A stretch of DNA of 7,410 bases, taken from an uncultured Ruminococcus sp. GTDB taxonomy: Bacteria; Bacillota; Clostridia; Oscillospirales; Ruminococcaceae. Position 1 is the first letter of the stretch. The number at the start of each line of letters is the position of its first letter. Shown here piece after piece: positions 1 to 6,247 of this stretch. The translations under genes and the position numbers were made by a program. The stretch lies in contig CACZQG010000221.1 of the NCBI GenBank assembly GCA_902783235.1, positions 1 through 7,410 of the forward strand, in the 5' to 3' direction. The notes beneath the pieces are model-generated. The model was not told the origin of the DNA, did no database searches, and saw only the letters and a list, made by a program, of their open reading frames with translations.

Positions 1-2273
1 GCCTGCAATGTCCATTTTTGATTGCTATTGTCACCATCGCCCCATTGCTGTACATTTGAGCCGTCTGCCATTTCGCCCCCTGCAATATCCATTACCATAC
101 CGCTGTTTACGTTTTTGAAGGTATAAACAACGCTGGTGTCCATTGCCGCACCGGGATTTGTTACAGGCTCTAAGATCCAGTCCTGACAGTTTGCACCGTT
201 GATTTCCCACTGCTGAACGTTAGCACCTGAATTTACGGCGGCATTTTCCACCTCGATGGCAGACTTATCGCCTGTTACCTTAGTCTTTATCTTGTAAGAG
301 CCGTCAGCGTTCTTGACAAATTTGAACTTCTGATTGTCACCGCCGTTGTATTGGTAAATATCGATATTAGTGCCGTTTGCGGTCTTTTTGCCTGCAACGT
401 CAAGCACATATGTACCGCCGTCACCTACAGCTGCAACTATATAATAGTAGCCGTCACCTGCGGAGACTAATTTGAAGGTGTTCTGTGTTCCTGCTTCCGT
501 AGCCCCCCACTGCTGTGCATTTGTTCCGTTGGCTGCCTTGGCACCGTCAATGTCAATATACAGTCCGCTGTTCACGTTCTTTATCATGTATGTTGAGCCG
601 TTATTGAACACTGCTGCCTCGTTTGAAGAAACACTGCCGGAGAAATTTGCTGCTTTAAGGAACGGGCTTGAGTACTTAGTGGTTATCCAGCTTGAAAAAT
701 CGCTGTCTGTTATGTATTTAAAGCCGCTGTCGCTGCTGAAGCAGCCGGCATATTTTGTACAGAAGGCTTTAGTGTCCGTGTTTTTAGTATTATATGCATC
801 CAGCATTTCATAGCCGTAGTTGGAGGTGTTTGGATTCCATGATGATTTTTTCTTGGGTGAAAAGCTGATCTTAGAGGGAGTGCCGTTTACTTCCGAAGCG
901 ATATATGAGTTATCATCTCTTGCAGGGTCGCTTCCTCCGCCCATCATCAGAGCCTGCTGAAGGGTATATCCCTGGAAACGGTTGTTTTGTGAAACCATAT
1001 CCGAACCGTCACCGCCTATGATACCCGATGTGGCTGAGCCGTTATCGCTGCCGTAGGCTGAGAAATAGTTGTTGTAAACATGAGCCGAGCCATTTCCGAG
1101 CTGCGGACATCTTCTTACGTTCTCGTTCCACCAGTTGTAGAGAAGGGTGGTTCTGTCACGGGTTATTTCGGTGTTCTGCGTGCCGTATGCAACAGTCCAG
1201 TATCTGTGTGTGAATTTACAATAGGAGATAGTGATGTAGTCGGGGCTTCTTCCGTTGTCCTTTTTATCCATGTAGCTTTCGTAGGGTGTGTTCAGCCAGA
1301 TGAATTTGCCCACCTCATCCTGACCGTTGCCCTTTCTGTCATAGGAAAGCTGGCTTTCAAAATCAATGTGGTCTATCCATATCTGACGTGATGACCAGAT
1401 GTTTACAAGAATTCTGTTGGGAACATTCTTAGCTATCATTTTCAGATTTTGGATAACTATATTGTCACTGGGCTCATCGCCTGCTGTTCCGTATTCGTTG
1501 TTTGTGCGGAAATATGAGTCATAGATAGTATGCTTTGAATAGGAACCTACCAGTGTCTTATTGTCACGGATACGAGTGTGGGATTTTTTCTGCATATCAA
1601 TGTCGGCTGTTACAACGACAGTTTTGGGCTCGGTGGTTTTCAACTGTGCTTCAAGCTCATCAGCCGTGGAAACATAAACGGTTTCACCCAGCAGTCCGCC
1701 GATAGTTCCTGCCTTTTCTCCCGAACTTGTCTTGCAGTTTGCGGCAAAGCCCTCCAGACCGTCAAGGTTCAGTTTATACTTCTGATAAGCATTACCCGAA
1801 TAGCTTGCTAAACTAAATCCGCTGCCGTCCTTGTATGTGAGGGATTTGGAGCTGTCAGCATTACTGGTGATTTTGTAGTATAAATAATAGCCGTCGCAGT
1901 CCTTCTGCACACCCTCTATCTTCCAGCGCTGATTAGCGGCATTTGTATCATTTGCCAGGGAAACGCTGCTGCCGTTTGCGGTAAGTATCTGTCCGCCGGA
2001 GCTGTTCACTATCTCGAATACACCTGAACTTACATAGTTTACCGACCATTTTTCCTCTGCCTTACCGTTTTGTGCGGCTGGAGCTAAATTTGTTCCCGAA
2101 GCGTTCACATTCTGATCGGTGTCATACATACCCAGCCTGAACTTCTGAACAGGGTAGCTTGCGGCAGCTTCCGCTGTCAGTTGTGTATCCACCGAAGTGG
2201 GGACAACTCCCAGCATTGCCGATGTGAGAGCTGCTGCTGAAATAAGAGCAGCCAATTTTTTCTTAATGCTCAT
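1..2273 (-). CDS. Secreted PL1 pectate lyase-like protein with ricin-type lectin modules (partial, C-terminus off the left edge)
   Basis: This gene encodes an exported polysaccharide lyase expected to cleave pectic polymers by beta-elimination outside the cell. The window holds 757 codons, from ATG at 2273-2271 to the left edge. Residues 1-37 are a signal peptide: MSIKKK, a hydrophobic stretch, then AEAAA before SYPV. Residues 40-170 form a ricin-like module with an NQRW (QxW-type) motif. Residues 195-535 are the parallel beta-helix lyase, with PL1 hallmarks IWIDH (298-302), YITISYCKF (346-354), RRCP (387-390, the RxP motif carrying the probable catalytic Arg388) and HVYNNYF (398-404). Residues 551-703 are three QxW-type repeats making one beta-trefoil (CBM13-like). 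A further trefoil starts at 711 and is cut by the edge. The start is supported by GAAAGGAAA 11 nt upstream and by the signal peptide. Oddly, the usual PL1 lysine after SYxxF is Trp359 here, so substrate (pectate, pectin or other) is uncertain. A dockerin or anchor could follow off-window. Confidence 0.9.
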   Translation of the reverse strand, partial: MSIKKKLAALISAAALTSAMLGVVPTSVDTQLTAEAAASYPVQKFRLGMYDTDQNVNASGTNLAPAAQNGKAEEKWSVNYVSSGVFEIVNSSGGQILTANGSSVSLANDTNAANQRWKIEGVQKDCDGYYLYYKITSNADSSKSLTYKDGSGFSLASYSGNAYQKYKLNLDGLEGFAANCKTSSGEKAGTIGGLLGETVYVSTADELEAQLKTTEPKTVVVTADIDMQKKSHTRIRDNKTLVGSYSKHTIYDSYFRTNNEYGTAGDEPSDNIVIQNLKMIAKNVPNRILVNIWSSRQIWIDHIDFESQLSYDRKGNGQDEVGKFIWLNTPYESYMDKKDNGRSPDYITISYCKFTHRYWTVAYGTQNTEITRDRTTLLYNWWNENVRRCPQLGNGSAHVYNNYFSAYGSDNGSATSGIIGGDGSDMVSQNNRFQGYTLQQALMMGGGSDPARDDNSYIASEVNGTPSKISFSPKKKSSWNPNTSNYGYEMLDAYNTKNTDTKAFCTKYAGCFSSDSGFKYITDSDFSSWITTKYSSPFLKAANFSGSVSSNEAAVFNNGSTYMIKNVNSGLYIDIDGAKAANGTNAQQWGATEAGTQNTFKLVSAGDGYYYIVAAVGDGGTYVLDVAGKKTANGTNIDIYQYNGGDNQKFKFVKNADGSYKIKTKVTGDKSAIEVENAAVNSGANVQQWEINGANCQDWILEPVTNPGAAMDTSVVYTFKNVNSGMVMDIAGGEMADGSNVQQWGDGDNSNQKWTLQ

Positions 2274-2322
2274 AGATATTATTTCCTTTCACAATTAAAA
2301 TAATGACTTAGAAATGAGTTAA

Positions 2323-2344
2323 ATAACAAACTTATAACAAACTT
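2323..2344. repeat. Perfect 11-bp tandem duplication in the lyase leader
   Basis: ATAACAAACTT occurs twice, head to tail, at 2323-2333 and 2334-2344 with no mismatch. It falls in the predicted 5' untranslated leader of the lyase gene, where on the transcribed strand it reads AAGTTTGTTAT twice. It may be a slippage product or a pair of sites for a regulator or RNA-binding factor. The copies are AT-rich, so chance is not excluded. Confidence 0.75.
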
Positions 2345-2391
2345 AGTTTCAAAGATAAACTGTATCAATTATTTCCTCACCTGTTACATAT

Positions 2392-2421
2392 ATTTTAGCA
2401 TATTCCACAAGGGGATTACAA
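2392..2421 (-). promoter_or_regulatory. Predicted sigma-A type promoter of the lyase gene
   Basis: On the minus strand TTGTAA (2421-2416) is followed after 18 bp by TAAAAT (2397-2392). A TG one base upstream of the -10 makes it an extended -10 (TGCTAAAAT). Transcription would begin near 2385 and leave a leader of about 110 nt before the ATG at 2273. The leader contains the tandem repeat at 2323-2344 and ends in the ribosome binding site GAAAGGAAA (2290-2282). The 18-bp spacing is slightly long, compensated by the extended -10. Confidence 0.55.
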
Positions 2422-2469
2422 GAGTTTTTTTGCAACAATTATGAAAAAATTATGACAGTTGTTTTATGC

Positions 2470-2495
2470 AATATACTTAAACGGTTAAGTATATT
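2470..2495. promoter_or_regulatory. Perfect inverted repeat, operator-like (left site of a pair)
   Basis: Arms of 11 bp, AATATACTTAA (2470-2480) and TTAAGTATATT (2485-2495), are exact reverse complements around ACGG. The core TTAAACGGTTAA has CG at its exact centre (2482-2483), the architecture common in LacI/GalR-family operators. It lies upstream of the predicted lyase promoter (about 50 bp beyond its -35) and about 185 bp upstream of the yfhO -35. The likeliest role is binding of a dimeric sugar-responsive regulator acting on the lyase gene. The regulator is not in this window. A weak plus-strand -10 (TATACT, 2472-2477) overlaps the site. Confidence 0.5.
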
Positions 2496-2496
2496 C

Positions 2497-2508
2497 TTTT
2501 ACGTAAAA
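2497..2508. promoter_or_regulatory. Perfect 12-bp palindrome, operator-like (right site of a pair)
   Basis: TTTTACGTAAAA is a perfect palindrome one base away from the preceding inverted repeat. Its central CG (2502-2503) is exactly 20 bp from the central CG of the left site, close to two helical turns, so two dimers could bind on the same DNA face. The sequence resembles a CG-centred LacI-type half-site arrangement but is not identical to the left site, so they could serve the same regulator with different affinity or two different ones. Confidence 0.4.
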
Positions 2509-2517
2509 AGCTTTCAC

Positions 2518-2564
2518 TATTGATGCCCCAATTAAATCTTCAAGATTTAGTTGGGGGATCAATA
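2518..2564. repeat. 47-bp near-perfect palindrome (hairpin-forming)
   Basis: The arms 2518-2540 and 2542-2564 pair around a single central base (C2541). The inner 15 positions pair without a mismatch on the plus-strand RNA apart from one T-G wobble at 2532/2550. Then comes one G-G mismatch (2525/2557), then seven more pairs. The pairing CCCCA/TGGGG near the base makes it stable. No T-run follows on the plus strand, so it is not a standard terminator. It sits between divergent promoters, not after a gene. Possible explanations are an insertion-element end or relic, a cruciform-type repeat, or the first stem of a small RNA that ends at the T-tract near 2638. Confidence 0.7.
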
Positions 2565-2572
2565 AATTACAT

Positions 2573-2638
2573 CGGATCCCTGCATATATTGCTTCGGGGT
2601 ATTGCATATCCGGGGACCCTTAGCAGGTTTTTATTTTT
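2573..2638 (+). terminator. Hairpin region with interrupted T-tract, terminator-like, upstream of yfhO promoter
   Basis: CGGAT (2573-2577) pairs with ATCCG (2608-2612), and inside it TGCATAT (2581-2587) pairs with GTATTGCA (2599-2606) with one bulge. A competing stem, CCTGC (2579-2583) with GCAGG (2623-2627), ends directly at TTTTTATTTTT (2628-2638). The two folds share bases and exclude each other. The T-tract just after GCAGG suggests intrinsic termination of plus-strand transcription before the yfhO promoter (2680-2708). What transcript it would end is unclear, because the gene to the left points the other way. The 5-bp closing stem is short for a strong terminator. Confidence 0.4.
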
Positions 2639-2679
2639 AGTTTATTCAAAGAAATTTATTTAAAAAATTCAAAAATGTA

Positions 2680-2708
2680 TTGTAAAATGGGAAAAGATAT
2701 AGTATAAT
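2680..2708 (+). promoter_or_regulatory. Near-consensus sigma-A promoter of the yfhO-like gene
   Basis: TTGTAA (2680-2685), exactly 17 bp of spacer, then a perfect TATAAT (2703-2708). Transcription should begin near 2715, giving a leader of under 40 nt that goes straight into the ribosome binding site. The short leader leaves little room for riboswitch control, so regulation, if any, should act at the promoter. Confidence 0.8.
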
Positions 2709-2732
2709 AATTAGTATATGTAATATTTCATG

Positions 2733-2738
2733 AGGAGG
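2733..2738 (+). promoter_or_regulatory. Ribosome binding site of the yfhO-like gene
   Basis: AGGAGG matches the anti-Shine-Dalgarno strongly and lies 13 nt before the ATG at 2752. The spacing is longer than usual. The spacer is A-rich and no nearer start codon exists in this frame, so 2752 is accepted as the start. Confidence 0.8.
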
Positions 2739-2751
2739 AAAAGTTAAAAAA

Positions 2752-5700
2752 ATGTCCGCATTAGCTCTCAATAAGGGTAAACCTCTGGGCTCGCCCGTGA
2801 ACAAAAGCATGGGTGAGAGGATCGGCGGCTGGTTTATCCGCAACAAATTTTACTTTCTGGCATTTGCTGTACCTGTGCTTGTAATGTACATAGCATATGC
2901 TATATTTCAGGTAAGCCCATATGGTGACAACTCGGTGCTTGTCCTTGACCTTAACGGTCAGTATGTTTACTACTTTGAGTCTATCCGTGATGCATTCTGG
3001 GGTGACGAGAGTATTTTTTACAACTGGTCAAGAAATCTCTCCGGCGGCTATGCAGGTGTTATAGGCTATTATCTTGCAAGTCCCTTTACGCTGATACCTA
3101 TATTGCTGCCCCGTACAATGATACTGGGAAGTCTGCAAATAATGATACTCACAAAGCTGGGTCTGGCATCGGTGACCATGAGCTATTATCTGCAGCGGTC
3201 AAAAGATCTCAAGCCCCTTCCGGCAACAGTATTTTCATCTCTTTATGCACTGTGTGCCTATGGAGTCATACAGGCAATGGATCCCATGTGGCTGGATGGT
3301 CTGTATCTTCTGCCTCTGGTCATTCTCGGCGTAGAGTATGCTGTTGATGACGGAAGAAAGCTGAACCTTGCCATTCCCCTTGCCATGATATTCGTTTTCA
3401 ATTTCTATATCGGCTATATTGTGGGAATATTCACTATCCTGTATTTTATCTTCTATGTATTGTCAGGCGGCGGTGAAAAGAAAAGGTTCAGGACAGACGA
3501 TTATATCAGAGCGTTCGTCAGCTTTGCTATAGGCGGTGCCGTTGCACTTATGCTTTCTGCGTTTATGATACTTATGGTATATAACGCTTTGAAAATGGGT
3601 AAGTTTGACTTTACAAAGCCCGATTTTTCATTTGATACACAGTTCAATCCGCTGGATTTCTTCCCTCAGCTTCTCCCGGCACAGTATGATACGGTAAATG
3701 TGGAGGGACTTCCGGAGATATACTGCGGCGTGCTTACTGTGGTAATGCTTCCCCTTTTCTATCTCAACAGCAAAATTTCTCTAAGGAAAAAGATCGGATA
3801 CACTGCCATACTTTTAGTTCTCTTCCTGTGTATGTTTATCCGTCCCGTAGATATGGTATGGCATGGCTTCCAGATGCCTAACTGGCTCCCGTTCAGATAT
3901 TCTTTTACATTCTCCTTCACACTTGTTACAATGGGCGCAATGTCCTACCGGAGCATAAAGGATATAAAGCCCTCTTTGCTGGGCGGTTCGGCATTTGTTG
4001 TAGTATGCTTCCTTGCAGTTGCGGCATCAAGACAGAAGGAACACCTTACTACCGGTGAGATACTGATAGCCGGTGTGTTCGCTATGGTATATGTGGGCAT
4101 CATATTCCTTTTCAAAAACAAAGAAAGATCACTGTCTGTCATAGCACCTGTGGTACTCATAGCCGTTTGCTCGGGAGAACAGCTGTATAACTGCTACAGT
4201 ACATTTACAGGTGAGGATGGGAACCTTGTGTACTCCAAGGCAGGTCCCTACTACAACTTTATCAATAACGGCAGAGCCGTAATGGATAAGGTCAATCAAT
4301 ACAATTATGATAACGGCAATGAGAATGACGGATTTTTCCGTTCGGACAAGACCTTTCACAGAACCGTAAATGATGCAGGTGCTATGGGCATGAGAGGTAT
4401 CAGCCATTCAAGCTCGGTCATGAATGCAAGGATACTTACATTCCTGGAGGCATTGGGCTTTTCAGCCAGCACCTATTATTCACGATTTGACGGCGATACT
4501 CCTATCACCGATTCGGTACTGGGTGTCAAGTATTCCATAGACAAGATACTGCTTGAGGACACCGCAGCACAACGCAAGACTAATGAGATATACGAACCCA
4601 TATTCTCCTATGAGTATAAGAACGAGGACGATAAGGATGCAAGAATGGATGTGTTCCGTAATCCATATGCTCTTTCCCTGGGCTTTATGTCGGATGAGAA
4701 TATCAGGTATATAAATGCTTTGGGTAATGACAATACCTTCAATAGCCAGAATATAATGTTCAGTACTCTTTCGGGACATACGGAAATTGACCTGAATCAA
4801 GGTGTATTCAGCAGCTATACCGAGTATTTCAAGCCCATGAATGTGGATCCCAATGAGTTTATATATGACCCTAACGTTATTGAGGAATCAACCTATCCAT
4901 CCTCCAACCCGGAGCGTCAGCAGAGAATGTATACTGCCAAAGGGGAGGGAGACCCGGTAGTAAATATGCATATAACTCCTGCTTCCGGTGATCCGGTCTA
5001 TCTGTACTTCCAGACGGAGAACCAGAAGTCGGTAAATCTTTGGCTGAGTACCAAAAAGGATGAAAACGGCAACTATATCGAGCACAAATATGTGGGACCT
5101 TACTTTGAGAACCACGACTACCACACTGTTGACCTGGGCAGATTTGAACCCGGTCAGGAATTTGAACTGAGAATGACAGTTGCCAATGAGTATACTATCG
5201 TCAATAACTTCCTGTTCTATCAGTTTGATGAGCAGCTTTTCAAGCAGGATGTTGAAAAGCTGAAGCAGAATCAGTGGAACATAACGGAATTTGACGGTGA
5301 TTATATAAAGGGTGATATCACAGCTCAGGAAGGACAGTTGATGTTTACCTCCATACCCTATGAGGAGGGCTGGAAGATAAAGGTTGACGGCGAGACCCTT
5401 GACTTTTATGACAAGGATGAGCAGGCAAATGAGTATAATTCTGCTGAACAGTGTGCAACAATGCTCATGAAAGCCCTTATCGGCATAAAGCTTACACCGG
5501 GAGCGCACACCATTGAGATGTCCTATACACCTCCGGGACTTGTACCGGGACTGGGGCTTCTGCTTGCCGGACTTGCCTGTGCGGTTCTTATTTACAGATA
5601 TGATAAGAAGCATAATAAGGTGCTTCTGGCTAAAAAGCGTGGTGAGACTGCTGCTGACGACAATTCCGCAAACGGCAGAAAGAACAAGAATAAAAACGGC

Positions 5701-6102
5701 AATAAGGTAAAGGAAGATATTTATTCCGTTGACTTTGTTCCCGAGGAGGCACCCGAGGAAAAGGCACAGCCTCAAAAGAAGAACAACAAGAATAGGAATA
5801 AAAAGGCTAAGAATGCCGCCGGGAAAGCACAGGATATAAAGGAACCCACAGGGACTGATGCTCCCACACCTCAGGAGACAGCTAAGGAGGCTGAGCCGAA
5901 GGATAAGGAGATATTGAAGATCCCTATAGAAAACCCGTTTATAACTGCCAAGAGCGAAAAGGATCTGGAGCTTGAGGCGACCCTTAAAAGGCTTGAAGAG
6001 GCAGAAGCTAAGCTGAAAGCCTTTGAGGAAAAGGAACAGAACCGAAATAAAAAGGGCAAGGGAAAAAAAGGCAAAAAAAGTAATAACAACAATAAATCAT
6101 AA
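2752..6102 (+). CDS. YfhO-family GT-C-like membrane protein with long Lys/Asn-rich C-terminal tail
   Basis: This is a 1116-residue polytopic membrane protein of the YfhO family (bacterial GT-C fold). Known members such as Bacillus and Listeria YfhO work with a CsbB-type enzyme to add sugars to lipoteichoic or other envelope polymers from a lipid-linked donor outside the membrane. About 13 hydrophobic segments lie between residues 33 and 475. Family motifs are visible: DLNGQY (66-71, acidic residue in the first outer loop), YYLASPF (106-112), DPMWLDG (177-183) and MPNWLPFRYSF (375-385). Residues 480-925 form an external domain ending in SIPYEEGW (867-874) and HTIEMSYTPPG (919-929), before a last membrane helix (928-948). 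Residues 951-1116 are an unusual basic, low-complexity cytoplasmic tail with a Glu/Leu/Lys helix at 1068-1095. Family members are usually nearer 850-900 residues. It has its own promoter and no CsbB homologue is in view. Acceptor and sugar are unknown. Confidence 0.88.
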   Translation: MSALALNKGKPLGSPVNKSMGERIGGWFIRNKFYFLAFAVPVLVMYIAYAIFQVSPYGDNSVLVLDLNGQYVYYFESIRDAFWGDESIFYNWSRNLSGGYAGVIGYYLASPFTLIPILLPRTMILGSLQIMILTKLGLASVTMSYYLQRSKDLKPLPATVFSSLYALCAYGVIQAMDPMWLDGLYLLPLVILGVEYAVDDGRKLNLAIPLAMIFVFNFYIGYIVGIFTILYFIFYVLSGGGEKKRFRTDDYIRAFVSFAIGGAVALMLSAFMILMVYNALKMGKFDFTKPDFSFDTQFNPLDFFPQLLPAQYDTVNVEGLPEIYCGVLTVVMLPLFYLNSKISLRKKIGYTAILLVLFLCMFIRPVDMVWHGFQMPNWLPFRYSFTFSFTLVTMGAMSYRSIKDIKPSLLGGSAFVVVCFLAVAASRQKEHLTTGEILIAGVFAMVYVGIIFLFKNKERSLSVIAPVVLIAVCSGEQLYNCYSTFTGEDGNLVYSKAGPYYNFINNGRAVMDKVNQYNYDNGNENDGFFRSDKTFHRTVNDAGAMGMRGISHSSSVMNARILTFLEALGFSASTYYSRFDGDTPITDSVLGVKYSIDKILLEDTAAQRKTNEIYEPIFSYEYKNEDDKDARMDVFRNPYALSLGFMSDENIRYINALGNDNTFNSQNIMFSTLSGHTEIDLNQGVFSSYTEYFKPMNVDPNEFIYDPNVIEESTYPSSNPERQQRMYTAKGEGDPVVNMHITPASGDPVYLYFQTENQKSVNLWLSTKKDENGNYIEHKYVGPYFENHDYHTVDLGRFEPGQEFELRMTVANEYTIVNNFLFYQFDEQLFKQDVEKLKQNQWNITEFDGDYIKGDITAQEGQLMFTSIPYEEGWKIKVDGETLDFYDKDEQANEYNSAEQCATMLMKALIGIKLTPGAHTIEMSYTPPGLVPGLGLLLAGLACAVLIYRYDKKHNKVLLAKKRGETAADDNSANGRKNKNKNGNKVKEDIYSVDFVPEEAPEEKAQPQKKNNKNRNKKAKNAAGKAQDIKEPTGTDAPTPQETAKEAEPKDKEILKIPIENPFITAKSEKDLELEATLKRLEEAEAKLKAFEEKEQNRNKKGKGKKGKKSNNNNKS

Positions 6103-6110
6103 AATGCTTT

Positions 6111-6185
6111 AGGCAATACCGCACATTAGAATGCCGACTGATACAGTCTTCCGGGCTGACGGTCTGCTCCGCTGCGGTACTGCCT
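6111..6185. mobile_element. 75-bp MITE-like inverted-repeat element
   Basis: The left end AGGCAATACCGCA (6111-6123) and right end TGCGGTACTGCCT (6173-6185) are reverse complements at 12 of 13 positions. The interior is short, more GC-rich and non-coding. The first 15 bases (AGGCAATACCGCACA) recur exactly after the last gene of the window, which argues for a dispersed repeat rather than a local hairpin. It lies nine bases after the yfhO stop. No clear target-site duplication is visible (TT on the left, TG on the right). It could equally be a non-mobile intergenic repeat that folds in the mRNA. Confidence 0.65.
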
Positions 6186-6188
6186 TGA

Positions 6189-6223
6189 TGTAGGGGCGAG
6201 CCATGATACGGCTTGCCCCTACA
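6189..6223. repeat. 14-bp-stem hairpin just upstream of the radical SAM gene
   Basis: TGTAGGGGCGAGCC (6189-6202) pairs with GGCTTGCCCCTACA (6210-6223) with a single G-T wobble around the loop ATGATAC. The run of G/C pairs makes it very stable in RNA. It lacks a following T-tract on either strand, so it is not a normal terminator. It sits three bases after the MITE-like element and 24 bases before the next start codon. It may stabilise or separate mRNA segments of yfhO and the downstream pair, or be a second repeat. Its loop contains an in-frame ATG (6203) that is a false start. Confidence 0.75.
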
Positions 6224-6229
6224 AAAGCA

Positions 6230-6237
6230 AGGAAAGG
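6230..6237 (+). promoter_or_regulatory. Ribosome binding site that sets the radical SAM start
   Basis: AGGAAAGG lies 10 nt before ATG 6248. An alternative in-frame ATG at 6203 has no such site and lies in the loop of a strong hairpin, and the residues it would add resemble nothing in the family. The start is therefore placed at 6248, with ATG 6254 a weaker option. Confidence 0.75.
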
Positions 6238-6247
6238 AAATGATATC

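Noticed and set aside
472..1811. Plus-strand open frames at 472-813, 1028-1213, 1080-1391 and 1578-1811
   Set aside because: They lie opposite the lyase gene, have no ribosome binding sites or recognisable domains, and their composition is that of an antisense shadow. The minus-strand frame is continuous for 757 codons with clear family motifs.
2323..2508. Several short repeats considered as a CRISPR array
   Set aside because: The repeats are of different sequence, too short and not regularly spaced with unique spacers; no cas genes are present.
2646..2846. A 66-codon minus-strand open frame over the yfhO promoter
   Set aside because: It covers a near-consensus promoter and ribosome binding site of the opposite strand and has no ribosome binding site or homology-like features.
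4888..5775. A 295-codon minus-strand open frame inside the yfhO-like gene
   Set aside because: It mirrors the codon structure of the plus-strand gene, lacks a start signal and has no family-like motifs.
6189..6223. Hairpin considered as an intrinsic terminator of yfhO
   Set aside because: No T-tract follows on the plus strand (AAAAGC) and none follows in the minus-strand direction, so it does not meet the terminator pattern.
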